Of a stretch of 64,000 nt of DNA, positions 36,845 to 45,499 are shown in pieces; position 1 is the stretch's first letter, and every line of letters begins with the position of its first letter. The stretch is from JBEKHT01 sp049511715 (GTDB lineage: Bacteria; Chloroflexota; Anaerolineae; Anaerolineales; RBG-16-64-43), in assembly GCA_049511715.1 (NCBI GenBank), contig JBEKXU010000002.1:111637-175636 (forward strand). Reading direction: 5' to 3'. Under the pieces are notes generated by a model, which was not told the DNA's origin, did no database searches, and saw only the letters and a program-made list of their open reading frames with translations. The position numbers and the translations under genes are program-made.

Positions 36845-38008
36845 GTGTCATGAGTTATAAATATGTTGCATTATTCCGAGTCTTGTGGTAGGGTGAGTGA
36901 AACGTTTCCCGGAGGCCCAGCCATGGCACAGGGACGCCCGCTCACCGCGCTCCGCTTGACCGATACAGAATGCGAATCTCTCCAACGATGGATTCGGCGG
37001 CGCAAGACGGCTCAGGCGCTTGCGCTGCGGGCGCAACTGGTGCTGCTCAGCGCCCAAGAGGTGTCGAACCAAGATGTGGCGGCACGACTGCACGTCACCC
37101 CGCAGACCGTCAGCAAGTGGAGAGGGCGCTTTGTGGAACGCGGCCTGGATGGGCTGCTGGATGAGCCGCGTCCGGGAGCGCCGCGCACGATCAGCGACGT
37201 CGATGTGGAGCGGGTCATCACCCTGACCCTGGAGACCACACCGGAGAACGCCACCCACTGGAGCACGCGCCTGATGGCCTCGCGGACGGGGATGAGTCAG
37301 AGCGCGATCAGCCGAATCTGGCGGGCGTTTGCCCTCCAACCTCACCGCAGCGAAACCTTCAAACTGTCCCAGGATCCCCTGTTCATCGAGAAGGTGCGAG
37401 ACATCGTTGGACTGTACCTGAATCCGCCCGACCACGCCCTGCTGTTGTGCGTGGACGAAAAGACTCAGATCCAGGCTCTGGACCGCACGCAACCCTTGTT
37501 GCCCATGCGCCCGGGACAGATCGAGCGCCGGACGCACGATTACGTCCGACACGGCACCACCACCCTGTTTGCGGCCCTGGTGGTCAAGACTGGCCAGGTC
37601 CTGGCACAGTGCCATCGTCGTCACCGCTCCATCGAGTTTCGTGAATTCCTCAACCACATCGACGCCAACGTGCCCAAGGAACTGGAGGTGCATCTCATCG
37701 TCGATAATTACGGTACGCATAAGACAGCGTCCATCCAGCGCTGGCTGGCGCGGCACCCTCGCTTCCACGCGCATTACACTCCCACGAGCTCCACCTGGTT
37801 GAACTTGGTCGAGCGCTTCTTCGCCGCCCTGACCGAAAAGCAACTCCGGCGAGGTGTCCACCGCAGCACCCGAGAACTAGAAGACGCCATCTACCGCTAC
37901 ATCGATCGCCAGAACCAGGAGCCCAAGCCGTTTATCTGGACCAAAACCGCCGATCAAATCCTGGAATCGCTCGCAGGATTTTGTAAACGAATCTCTGACT
38001 AGGGACAC
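36845..38008 (+). mobile_element. IS630-family insertion sequence with TA target duplication
   Basis: The element is 1164 bp and begins GTGTCATGAGTT; its other end, reversed, begins GTGTCCCTAGTC. It is flanked by TA at 36843-36844 and 38009-38010, the hallmark of IS630/Tc1-mariner insertion. The transposase fills most of it. Its right end abuts a decayed gene copy, and similarity to a second copy resumes on both sides, so the IS appears to have inserted into that gene. Confidence 0.88.
36923..38002 (+). CDS. IS630 family transposase
   Basis: The protein has 359 aa from the ATG at 36923; the frame opens earlier at 36863. The N-terminal helix-turn-helix (QDVAARLHVTPQTVSKWRGRF) and a second HTH (GMSQSAISRIWRAF) bind the ends. 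The DDE catalytic triad is Asp in LLLCVDEKTQIQALDR (about 177), Asp in LIVDNYGTHK (about 261) and Glu in TWLNLVERFF (about 296). The coding frame is intact, so the element may still be active. Confidence 0.95.
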   Translation: MAQGRPLTALRLTDTECESLQRWIRRRKTAQALALRAQLVLLSAQEVSNQDVAARLHVTPQTVSKWRGRFVERGLDGLLDEPRPGAPRTISDVDVERVITLTLETTPENATHWSTRLMASRTGMSQSAISRIWRAFALQPHRSETFKLSQDPLFIEKVRDIVGLYLNPPDHALLLCVDEKTQIQALDRTQPLLPMRPGQIERRTHDYVRHGTTTLFAALVVKTGQVLAQCHRRHRSIEFREFLNHIDANVPKELEVHLIVDNYGTHKTASIQRWLARHPRFHAHYTPTSSTWLNLVERFFAALTEKQLRRGVHRSTRELEDAIYRYIDRQNQEPKPFIWTKTADQILESLAGFCKRISD

Positions 38009-38012
38009 TAGG

Positions 38013-38466
38013 AAGAGTGCACTCCTGGGCTGGAGGGAGCCATACCGGAGATCTCCGCTTCCCCGATAGACTCTTACCTCCTTCAATTCTGGTTCCAGAG
38101 CTGGGGCATAAGGGCATCAATTGCGGGTCGTTTGGGACCAACATCCTAGCCAGGGACGATTTCATATTGCGTTTCTAGTGCCTCTACACTGCCAAGAATT
38201 GATGCCACAGGTCTGAGTGGGAATGCTGCTTGTTTGGAACTTGAGAAGCTGAGTTGGGCCCGTCAAAGTTACTTGGGGTGGTGCAAGTGGTTACGGACCC
38301 TTTCCCCCTTCTATTCTTGTCCCTGCTTGACTCAAGACTGGAGTTGCGCTTCTTTGGGGAGTATTCTCAGAGGAAGTGAATTCATTTTGAATTCTGTTTG
38401 CAGGATTGCTTTTTCAGCCTGAGGCATTCATCTGGATTCTTCTCTCTTCCTGCTCGCCAGCCATAG
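38013..38466 (+). pseudogene. Decayed gene copy 1, homologous to 42820-43312 on the other strand
   Basis: By eye this stretch aligns with the reverse complement of 42820-43300. Shared blocks include AAGAGTGCAC, GTTACTTGGGG, CCCTTTCCCCC, CTTGACTC, CTGGAGTT, AGTGAATTC and TTTTCAG. Translated pieces match too: RVHSWAGG...PDRLLPPSILV against RVHNWVTS...PRLPLDPSVFV, and YLGWCKWL...CLTQDWS...GSEF against YLGEILES...CLTRRWS...CSEF. Stops interrupt the frame and the IS630 element sits at its 5' end. No function is recognised. Base composition is more AT-rich than the neighbours. Confidence 0.6.
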
Positions 38467-38961
38467 GAATTCAACTGCAGATCAAAGGAATTGCGTGGAA
38501 TGAAAAGGGGTCCAATTCCGGACTCCTAACTTGCGTGGATTTTCCCCGACGGGGAAATGCCAACGAATTGATTATTTGCTGTTTTGCGGTTTCTTGAGTA
38601 ATTCCGCGCAGATTTCAATCGCGAGAATATCTTCAGCGGGAATATAGGGTGCTTGAATTCCCTCGGGTTTCTCGCGAGAAGAGCAGGCACAAGACGAGAT
38701 AACCTGGGAATATCGCCTGCCGGTCGGCCGGTAATGGTTCGATTTCCCATATCAAACTTCGCGAATGCTGAAGCCGATCTCGTTTCGGATTCGGATGGCG
38801 ATCAAGGGGGGCATGAATTCGTCTGTCCGCGGCTATTCCACCCGCCCGGGAAACGGGTTGGCCCCGCCAACCCCGCACCTGACCCGCCTGGGCAAGCAGC
38901 GAGTCTCGGCCAACCGGCGACCTGTGAGAGAATCGGATCAGGCCCGCCGAGGGAAAGGACC
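38467..38961. other. AT-richer intergenic region upstream of the LuxR regulator
   Basis: About 495 bases, clearly less GC-rich than the rest, with no supported gene. The short open frames show no family features. It may be leftover sequence of the decayed gene or other acquired DNA. Confidence 0.4.
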
Positions 38962-39585
38962 ATGCCGGATCTGCGCATTCTAATTGTAAGCAAGGACATG
39001 CTTTCTCGGGCCGCCCTGGCTGCGGTGCTGGGTGGAGCTCCTGGAATCGAGGTTGTGGGCCAACTGCCGCCGGGCAACAATCCGGCCGATGAAGCTGCCC
39101 TATTTCATCCCGACGCCATCCTTTTCGAGATGGGTCCCGAGACTTCCGGTCCGTACGATCTCATCACCGCGCTGCAAGAGGTAGCCCCGGTCGTTGCCCT
39201 CCTTTCCGGGCCGGATAACTTCCCGGCCAGCTGGGAGGCTGGCGCTCGCGGACATCTGCTGCGGGACGTCAGCCCTCAGGTTGTGACCTCGGCGCTCGTG
39301 GCCGCTGCCAACGGCAACCTGGTCCTGGGTCCCGAGTTGGCCGAGCAGGTAGCTCCCCGGGTCGCAGCGGACGGATCTACTTCTCTCGATCTTCTATCCC
39401 CGCGGGAACGAGAGGTTCTCCTGCTCCTGGCCGGCGGCCTTTCCAACAAGGCCATCGCCGGCCAGCTCTTGATCAGCGAACACACGGTCAAGTTCCACGT
39501 GAATTCGATCCTCCGCAAGCTCGGAGCGCAGAGCCGCACAGAAGCTGCTATGGTTGCAGCTCGATCCGGCCTGATCCCAGTCTGA
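38962..39585 (+). CDS. LuxR/NarL-type regulator with a degenerate receiver domain
   Basis: The protein has 207 aa from the ATG at 38962. The receiver-like domain spans residues 5-120. The position of the phosphoacceptor Asp is Glu56 (DAILFEMG), the acidic pair at the start is altered (IVSKDML) and the usual Lys is Arg in GHLLRDVSP. It is therefore probably not phosphorylated in the classical way; Glu may mimic the active state. The C-terminal LuxR helix-turn-helix is standard: LSPREREVLLLLAGGLSNKAIAG, ISEHTVKFHVNSILRKLGA. Two protease-like genes follow on the same strand and are likely targets or partners. No sensor kinase is nearby. Confidence 0.9.
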   Translation: MPDLRILIVSKDMLSRAALAAVLGGAPGIEVVGQLPPGNNPADEAALFHPDAILFEMGPETSGPYDLITALQEVAPVVALLSGPDNFPASWEAGARGHLLRDVSPQVVTSALVAAANGNLVLGPELAEQVAPRVAADGSTSLDLLSPREREVLLLLAGGLSNKAIAGQLLISEHTVKFHVNSILRKLGAQSRTEAAMVAARSGLIPV

Positions 39586-39697
39586 CCTAACCGAAAGTCT
39601 AGGTCCCAACTGATCGAGTAGAGGATGTCCTCGACCCGACCCGAGGGTTATGCTCCTGTTCAGTTGGAATTGGAGTCCAATGCATGGGAGGCGGAAC

Positions 39698-40594
39698 ATG
39701 GCGATGAACCTCAGGAGTTTCTCCGACGAACTGGCCGGGTTGGTCGAACGAGCTTCGCCCAGCATTGTGCGAGTGGAAGGGCGCCCGCGACTCTCCGCCA
39801 GTGGAATCGTCCTCTCCAACGATGGAGTGGTCGTTACGGCCCACCACGTGCTTGAGCGCGAGGAGGGCGTCCAGGTTGGTTTGGCCGACGGAAAGGTAGT
39901 AGGGGCGAAACTGATTGGACGAGATCCGGCGATCGACCTAGCTGCACTTCGGCTGGAGGGCGGGGCGGTTGCTGCGGGAACCTGGGGGGCCGTTTCGAGC
40001 CTGCGTGTCGGCCACCTCGTACTTGCCCTCGGGCGGCCAGGTAAGTCCGTGTCTGCCACGCTCGGAGTCGTGAGCTCGATGGAAGGGAGCTGGGGAACAC
40101 CAGCCGGAGGCCGCATGAGTGCCTACTTGCAGACCGATGTTGTTATGTACCCGGGATTCTCAGGTGGAGCCTTAGTGGACGCGGAGGGTAACCTCGTTGG
40201 CATGAACACTTCGGGAATTCTGCGCGGCGCAAGCCTCTCCATCCCGGCCGACACCATCAGGCAGACCGTGGAGATGCTGCTTCAGCACGGCCGGGTTCGC
40301 AGAGGCTTCCTCGGGCTGACAGCCCAGCCGGCTCACCTGCCCCGCCCCTTGGCCGAGAAGCTTGGACAGGAAACCGGCTTGCTCATGATCTCGGTCGAGC
40401 CCGGGGGGCCCGCAGATCAGGCGGGTCTCATGCTTGGGGACACCCTCGTGGGAGTAGGCAGTCTGAAGGTCCGCCACTTGGACGACCTGATGGCCGCGCT
40501 TGGCCCGGAGACCGTGGGCCAGAAGATCCGAGCCCGGGTGATCCGAGGCGGGCAGGAGCGGGAGCTCGAGGTCACTATCGGGGAGAGAAAATAG
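39698..40594 (+). CDS. HtrA-like trypsin-fold serine protease with PDZ domain, no signal peptide
   Basis: The protein has 298 aa from the ATG at 39698, with GGGAGG 6 bases upstream. The catalytic triad is present: His in VVTAHHVLE (about 48), Asp in AIDLAALRL (about 80) and Ser in GFSGGALVD (about 155). The PDZ domain covers about residues 200-295 (VEPGGPADQAGLMLGDTLVGVG, LMAALGPETVGQKI). DegP/HtrA proteases normally carry a signal or membrane anchor; here the protein starts MAMNLRSFSDELAGLVERA with none, suggesting a cytoplasmic role. It is followed 32 bases later by a second, PDZ-less paralogue. Confidence 0.92.
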   Translation: MAMNLRSFSDELAGLVERASPSIVRVEGRPRLSASGIVLSNDGVVVTAHHVLEREEGVQVGLADGKVVGAKLIGRDPAIDLAALRLEGGAVAAGTWGAVSSLRVGHLVLALGRPGKSVSATLGVVSSMEGSWGTPAGGRMSAYLQTDVVMYPGFSGGALVDAEGNLVGMNTSGILRGASLSIPADTIRQTVEMLLQHGRVRRGFLGLTAQPAHLPRPLAEKLGQETGLLMISVEPGGPADQAGLMLGDTLVGVGSLKVRHLDDLMAALGPETVGQKIRARVIRGGQERELEVTIGERK

Positions 40595-40626
40595 GTCTTT
40601 CTGTGTGTCGATCGGAGAGAGCTGCT

Positions 40627-41229
40627 GTGCTTCAGGAGCTAAACGTTGAATTCGCAGAGGTAGTCGGGACTGCCCGGAAGAGCCTGCGCTGGGTCCAGAA
40701 CGGGAGGCGCGGGCTGGGCACCGCAGTGGCGATCTTGCCTCAGGGTTGGCTCTTGACTAACGCTCACGTTGTGTCGGGATCGACGAAGGTTCAAGTCGGA
40801 AGCGAGGGCGAAGAGGCAACAGAGGCTAGCGTCCTGGCCTACGACGAGAAAGAGGATCTTGCACTTTTGAGGACCGATGGCCGTGCAACCCTCATCCCCC
40901 TTCCCCTCGGCGATTCAGGATCGCTTCGTGCGGGCGATTGGGTCATCGCTCTAGGCTATCCCTGGGGAGGCCGGACAGCCGTAACTTGGGGCTCGTTGAT
41001 CGGCTTGGAGAACAGGGCCCCCGACAGAGGGCGGACGGGGCAGGAGTACCTGGTCGCCGCCATCCCCATGCGACCAGGGTATTCGGGGGGCCCGTTGATT
41101 GACGCAGGGGGAAATCTCGTTGGCTTGAACGTGATGATGACCGGGCCGGACGTGGGCCTAGCCATCCCCAGCCACCTGGTGCGCAGTTTCCTGGGCCGCG
41201 TGCTGAGCAACAGCCAAGACCTCGCTTGA
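40627..41229 (+). CDS. Trypsin-like serine protease, PDZ-less HtrA paralogue
   Basis: The protein has 200 aa from the GTG at 40627, chosen for GGAGAGAG 6 bases upstream; GTG 40603 is an alternative. The triad is intact: His in LLTNAHVVSG, Asp in EKEDLALLRTD and Ser in PGYSGGPLID. It has neither a signal peptide nor a PDZ domain and ends shortly after the protease fold (AIPSHLVRSFLGRVL). With the preceding protease and the LuxR-type regulator it forms a likely operon, perhaps regulated proteolysis inside the cell. Confidence 0.9.
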   Translation: MLQELNVEFAEVVGTARKSLRWVQNGRRGLGTAVAILPQGWLLTNAHVVSGSTKVQVGSEGEEATEASVLAYDEKEDLALLRTDGRATLIPLPLGDSGSLRAGDWVIALGYPWGGRTAVTWGSLIGLENRAPDRGRTGQEYLVAAIPMRPGYSGGPLIDAGGNLVGLNVMMTGPDVGLAIPSHLVRSFLGRVLSNSQDLA

Positions 41230-42126
41230 AGCGGCATGCGGCCATGCTGAACTCCAACCGGCACAAGGCGGAAGGGGCCCCAGTCGCCCATGGGCACGAG
41301 AAGTGCCCGATGGGGGAACATCTACGACCTGGCAGGCCCTTTGTACACGGTCCTTGGTTCCAACTCCCAGTCAGTCGAGCCACATTCATGTGTTGGGTGT
41401 TCCTTCGCAGAGGTGATCACTGACCTCAGCAGACACCCGGAAACGAAGTCGCTCGGTCCCGGTGGCATGCCATGCACATGTCAAACTGCTGGTCTTCTGC
41501 AGCGCATGGAGATCGAGGTCGTTGGGATTTGCCATATCGGCAAGGAGGCAAACGAACTGGAGCTTGTGCAAGCCGAATCGATTCTGCTGGAAGATGAGGT
41601 ACTTGCCACTTACAAGCCAAATGCGCGGGGGTCAATACAGCCAGTTCTCCAGCAGATGCCCGCCAGCCGTATCCAAAACGAGACCGGTTGCAGCCTCCGC
41701 GAGATCCACCATAGTGTACAAAGCTATCTAGGCACACGCCCTGTGAAAGGCCGCGCTGCCTTGGATTTGATTGTTGCTGATCTGGCAGGCTGTTTCTTCG
41801 GAGAACTCCGAACCGGATGGCCCTCTTTGAACCCTTTCCCATTGGGCGCTCGTCGAGGCCGATGCGTTCTATACAAAATTGGAGGTTTTTGGTACAGTTA
41901 ATGGGTGCGGCGGTGACCGAAGCAGTGGAGTTGCGGAATTCCTTGCTTGGAGGGCAGCGTTTTCACCAGGGTTGGATTGCATTGCGCGTTCTGGAAGCGC
42001 AAGACTGCTGAATGCTCTGCCACTGTTCCCAGTACGCGAGAGGGCTGTGAGCAGCCCACTAACCTTCCGCCGGGAAGCACTGCACGCTTCCCGGCAGGGC
42101 AAGACTTTGAGTGATGGAGGTCTCGG
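41230..42126. other. Region without a confidently supported gene
   Basis: A 203-codon open frame on the plus strand (41290-41901) contains a protein-like middle section (MEIEVVGICHIGKEANELEL, ALDLIVADLAGCFF) but no recognised family, no good binding site and an odd N-terminus. A minus-strand frame overlaps it. Either could be a remnant. GATGGAGGTC near 42113 is the binding site of the next gene. Confidence 0.3.
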
Positions 42127-42327
42127 ATGAAAATAGCTTTGGCGATCATCGGCGTCCTGCTGATCCTGGGAGGAGCGATTTGGTTCTTTCAGGGGATCAA
42201 TGTCTTGCCGGGGAGCGCCATGACAGGCCAGATGAAATGGGCCATCTATGGTGTGATCGCGGTCCTAGCAGGCGTGGTTCTCCTCATTCTTGGCGTTCGG
42301 CGAAGAGTTTCCAGTGGAAAGGATTGA
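42127..42327 (+). CDS. Small membrane protein with two transmembrane segments
   Basis: The protein has 66 aa. GGAGG lies 7 bases before the ATG. Helix 1 is IALAIIGVLLILGGAIWFFQG, cut short here, with a loop NVLPGSAMTGQMKW; helix 2 is AIYGVIAVLAGVVLLILGV, followed by a basic tail RRRVSS. This layout, with the LPGS.M.G...W loop, recurs in small uncharacterised membrane proteins of many bacteria. Function unknown. Confidence 0.85.
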   Translation: MKIALAIIGVLLILGGAIWFFQGINVLPGSAMTGQMKWAIYGVIAVLAGVVLLILGVRRRVSSGKD

Positions 42328-42684
42328 TCGTTCCGGGGGAATAGATTGAGGCAGCCTGTCCAGCTGGCGGGTGACTTCGGAGCCGGCTCCCAGCGACCAG
42401 CTGTCTCGTACCATCGCACAGGAAGACCAAAGCTCGCCGCCAGCCCCCCTCCAAAGGTGGCAGGGGATCTGAGCCTGATCCATCGTGGCCGTGAATAGTG
42501 GCAACGGCTTGAGTGCCGTGATTGCCAGTTCTCGCTGACGCGACACCCAGACGGAAGAAGAAGGCGCTTTCCTCATGTCCTCTTCCTGGCGGAAGCCTGG
42601 CTAAAAAGCCTGATGGGATATGGCTCTTCCACCGCCGAAAAGGCCTGACCTTGGACTGTCCGAGAAAAGGGCGATTCTCCCCCT

Positions 42685-43312
42685 TCAACCTGGTTCCGGC
42701 TCGCCCGTCAGTTCCTCTCGGCGCCGACGGTATTCGATGATGGGGGAATCGCCTCGGATAAGTTGTTCAGCAATGCACAGTGCGGATCCAGGGGACTCAC
42801 TGGTCTCTACGACCCGCCGGTCCTGGTGAGCGACGTACGCAAGGGAAGAAACCTCATGAAATTCCTCAGACTGAAAACTCAATTTCCCGAGCAGAATTTC
42901 AAGGAATTCACTGCATTCAAAAATACCTCCCGAAGAAACGTAACTCCAGCGCCGAGTCAAGCAAGAACCAGAAGAATGGGGGAAAGGGTTCTCAACCGAT
43001 TCTAAAATCTCCCCCAAGTAACCTCCACGCGTTCGACACCATTTCGCAAATTCAAATCAAGACATGACCCGCAACACTCCAGCCGTCAAATCTTTGCTTT
43101 GTCCAGGCACCGGAAAACCAATCTCCAATTGCCCCCTGACCAGGAACACAAGCGCAAATCACCCAATTCATCATCTCATTGGCCGATATTCGAACAAAGA
43201 CTGAGGGGTCAAGCGGCAATCGGGGCGCTAGGGGGATATCCTCTACGTCACTTGTCACCCAGTTGTGCACTCTTGGAGGGACCTGTAATATATCCCCCGA
43301 GTCGCTTGACAC
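42685..43312 (-). pseudogene. Decayed gene copy 2, frameshifted, homologous to copy 1
   Basis: On the minus strand a GTG at 43312 opens an 86-codon frame (SSDSGDILQVPPRVHNW..., NEMMNWVICACVPGQG, GWSVAGHVLI) that stops at 43052. A second frame, shifted, continues from about 43017 for 110 codons (YLGEILESVENPF, CLTRRWSYVSSGGIFECSEF, EVSSLAYVAHQDRRVVETSE, SPIIEYRRR). Both parts are homologous to segments of copy 1 at 38013-38466, in the same order, which suggests one ancestral gene broken by a frameshift. The start overlaps the rpmF promoter. The N-terminal part faintly recalls small immunity-like proteins, but I would not assign a function. Confidence 0.55.
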
Positions 43313-43335
43313 CTTCTTTCACGGAAAGGTATAAT
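43306..43335 (+). promoter_or_regulatory. Sigma-70 type promoter of rpmF
   Basis: TTGACA at 43306-43311 and TATAAT at 43330-43335 with an 18-base spacer, both perfect consensus hexamers. The leader to the rpmF start is about 60 bases. Confidence 0.85.
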
Positions 43336-43400
43336 CGCGATTCTGGAAAGCCAGCTATCTTCTGTCAACGCGATGCGTGTGCGCGAGAAGCGAGTAGGTG

Positions 43401-43601
43401 ATGCCCCCTCATCCAAAACGGAAGCTCAGTCGTGGTCGACGGGACCGCAGGCGGGCTCACGATGCCCTCGCGGCGACCCCTTTGGTCGCTTGCGGGAATT
43501 GTGCCGCCCTCATTTCGCCTTATACGGTTTGCCCCAAGTGCGGCTACTACGGTGGGCGACAGGTCTTTGAGCCCAAGAAGAAAAAGGCTAAGAAGGAATA
43601 G
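43401..43601 (+). CDS. rpmF: 50S ribosomal protein L32
   Basis: The protein has 66 aa. MPPHPKRKLSRGRRDRRRAHD is the usual L32 start (basic, with the RRDRRRAHDAL block). The zinc-binding cysteines are CGNC and CPKC, and the Lys-rich tail is KKKKAKKE. The ATG at 43401 is preferred to the GTG directly before it. A consensus promoter lies upstream and a terminator follows. Its position before fab genes is the common bacterial arrangement, although the terminator may separate it from fabD. Confidence 0.98.
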   Translation: MPPHPKRKLSRGRRDRRRAHDALAATPLVACGNCAALISPYTVCPKCGYYGGRQVFEPKKKKAKKE

Positions 43602-43607
43602 CTCGGC

Positions 43608-43630
43608 AAGGCCGTGGTCGCACGGCCTTT
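43608..43630 (+). terminator. Rho-independent terminator after rpmF
   Basis: AAGGCCGTG / CACGGCCTT form a 9-bp stem with a GTCG loop, then TTTCG. It directly follows the rpmF stop. Confidence 0.75.
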
Positions 43631-43695
43631 TCGTTTCTGCACCCTTCGTCTTCCTTTGCACCCCTTGGATCTAGGCCCGAGATGGTGAGGCCTCC

Positions 43696-44646
43696 GTGGA
43701 CCCTCTGACGACCTCGCTTGCCCTCCTTTTTCCGGGACAGGGTTCCCAGTTCGTAGGCATGGGGAAGGATCTGGCGCTCGCCTCCGAGAGCGCCCGGGCG
43801 ACTTTCGAGGCGGCCGACTCGGCCCTCGACTTTTCCCTCTCCAAGCTGTGCTGGGAAGGCCCGGAAGGGGATCTGAACCTGACCCAGAACACTCAGCCGG
43901 CGATTCTCGTTCATTCGGTTGCGGCTTGGCGGGCTCTTCAAGAGCGGGTAGGGGACTTTCATCCGCGTTGCGTGGCTGGCCACTCTCTGGGCGAGTTTTC
44001 CGCTCTGGTGGCGGCCGGGTCTCTGATGATGGAAGACGCCCTGCGTCTGGTCCGGGAGCGCGCCCGGCTGATGACGGAGGCGGGAGAGCGATCTCCAGGT
44101 GGGATGGCGGCTCTGCTCAATCTGGGGGTCGAAGAGGCCGAGGAGATCTGTCGTCAGGCAGCCGAGGAAACCGGGGAGTTTGTGGGGGTTGCCAATGACA
44201 ACTGCCCGAGCCAAGTGGTAATCTCCGGAGCCCTGCAGGCCTTGGAGCGGGCCATGACCCTCACGAGGCAACGCGCTGGGCGACGTGCTTTGCGGCTGGC
44301 GGTCAGCATCGCGGCCCACTCTCCCCTGATGCGCCCGGCTGCAGCCGTCTTCGCGACGGCGATCCAGTCCACCCCGATGTCTGCCGCGGGGGCCCCGGTC
44401 ATCGCCAATGTCACCGCCGAGGCAATCTCGCAGGTGAGCGAGATCCGGCAAGAGTTGGAGGCTCAACTGACCTCGCCGGTGCGGTGGACCCAATCCGTGC
44501 ACACCCTAGTCGCGATGGGCTGCTCGCGGTTCATCGAGCTGGGTCCGAAAGACGTACTCACCGGTTTGTCACGGCGGATCGCACCCGAAGTGCGGGGCCT
44601 GAGCATCGGAACCGCCGCGGACTTGGCCGCCTTCGACGGGGTATAA
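43696..44646 (+). CDS. fabD: Malonyl-CoA:ACP acyltransferase FabD
   Basis: The protein has 316 aa from a GTG start with GGTGAGG upstream. It loads malonyl groups onto acyl carrier protein for fatty acid synthesis. Motifs: LLFPGQGSQFVGMG, the nucleophile Ser in VAGHSLGEFSAL, Arg in RERARLM, the catalytic His in SIAAHSPLM and FIELGPKDVLTGL. fabG follows 64 bases later. No acyl carrier protein or fabF gene is in the window. Confidence 0.98.
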   Translation: MDPLTTSLALLFPGQGSQFVGMGKDLALASESARATFEAADSALDFSLSKLCWEGPEGDLNLTQNTQPAILVHSVAAWRALQERVGDFHPRCVAGHSLGEFSALVAAGSLMMEDALRLVRERARLMTEAGERSPGGMAALLNLGVEEAEEICRQAAEETGEFVGVANDNCPSQVVISGALQALERAMTLTRQRAGRRALRLAVSIAAHSPLMRPAAAVFATAIQSTPMSAAGAPVIANVTAEAISQVSEIRQELEAQLTSPVRWTQSVHTLVAMGCSRFIELGPKDVLTGLSRRIAPEVRGLSIGTAADLAAFDGV

Positions 44647-44710
44647 TTGTTTGAGGGTCCTCGTTGATCTGGCACGTGCCTCGCGGCTGAGCAGAAAATC
44701 CTGAGGTCCA

Positions 44711-45490
44711 TTGGATAAGCCGAGCACGTTCTCCAGCTCTTCCCAGATGCTCAATGGGCGGGCCGCGGTGGTGACCGGCGGCTCGCGTGGAATTGGACGA
44801 GCCATCGCCCTCGAGCTGGCACACCGAGGGGCGCGCGTCGTGGTGAATTTCCACCAGAACCATGAGGCGGCGAGTGAGGTTGTCGAAACGATCCGCAGGG
44901 AGGGTGGGGAAGCGATCTCCTTTCAGGCCGATGTTGCGCTTCTGCCGCAGGCGGAAGCGCTCATCCAGGTTGCGGTCAAGTCCTTTGGGCAATTGGATAT
45001 CCTCGTCAATAACGCCGGCATCACCCGCGACACCCTCCTGCTCTCCATGTCCGAGGCAGATTGGGATACGGTTCTGGACACGAATCTCAAGAGCACCTTC
45101 AACTGCTCCCGCGCCGCGCTGAAAGGGATGATCCGGCGCCACTACGGGCGCATTATCAATGTCACCTCGGTCTCCGGGCAGATGGGCAACCCGGGGCAGG
45201 TCAACTACTCGGCGTCGAAGGCCGGCCAGATTGGGTTCACGAAGTCGCTGGCCCGCGAAGTGGCCTCACGCCACATCACGGTCAATGCGGTCGCTGCCGG
45301 GTTCATTGAGACTGACATCTGGGCCAAAGTCCCGGAGGAAGGTCAGCAGGCCCTGCTGAAGCTGATCCCCCTGGCCCGAAAAGGAGCGCCTGCGGAAGTG
45401 GCCTATGCCGTTGCGTTTCTGGCCTCGGATCAAGCGGCCTACGTCACAGGACAGGTGCTGGGGGTGGACGGCGGCATGGCGATGATGTAG
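44711..45490 (+). CDS. fabG: 3-oxoacyl-[ACP] reductase FabG
   Basis: The protein has 259 aa from a TTG; an ATG at 44747 (MLNGRAAVVTGG) is an alternative without a binding site. This SDR has VVTGGSRGIGRAIAL (NADPH site), NNAGITRDTLL, INVTSVSGQMGNPGQVNYSASKAG (Ser/Tyr/Lys triad, shown in part) and the C-terminal GQVLGVDGGMAM. It reduces 3-oxoacyl-ACP in the elongation cycle. The position after fabD supports that role over other SDR substrates. Confidence 0.96.
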   Translation: MDKPSTFSSSSQMLNGRAAVVTGGSRGIGRAIALELAHRGARVVVNFHQNHEAASEVVETIRREGGEAISFQADVALLPQAEALIQVAVKSFGQLDILVNNAGITRDTLLLSMSEADWDTVLDTNLKSTFNCSRAALKGMIRRHYGRIINVTSVSGQMGNPGQVNYSASKAGQIGFTKSLAREVASRHITVNAVAAGFIETDIWAKVPEEGQQALLKLIPLARKGAPAEVAYAVAFLASDQAAYVTGQVLGVDGGMAMM

Positions 45491-45499
45491 GAGGTAGCC

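Noticed and set aside
41290..41901. 203-codon plus-strand frame as a gene
   Set aside because: No family, no binding site, and a competing antisense frame. Kept only as a note in the region entry.
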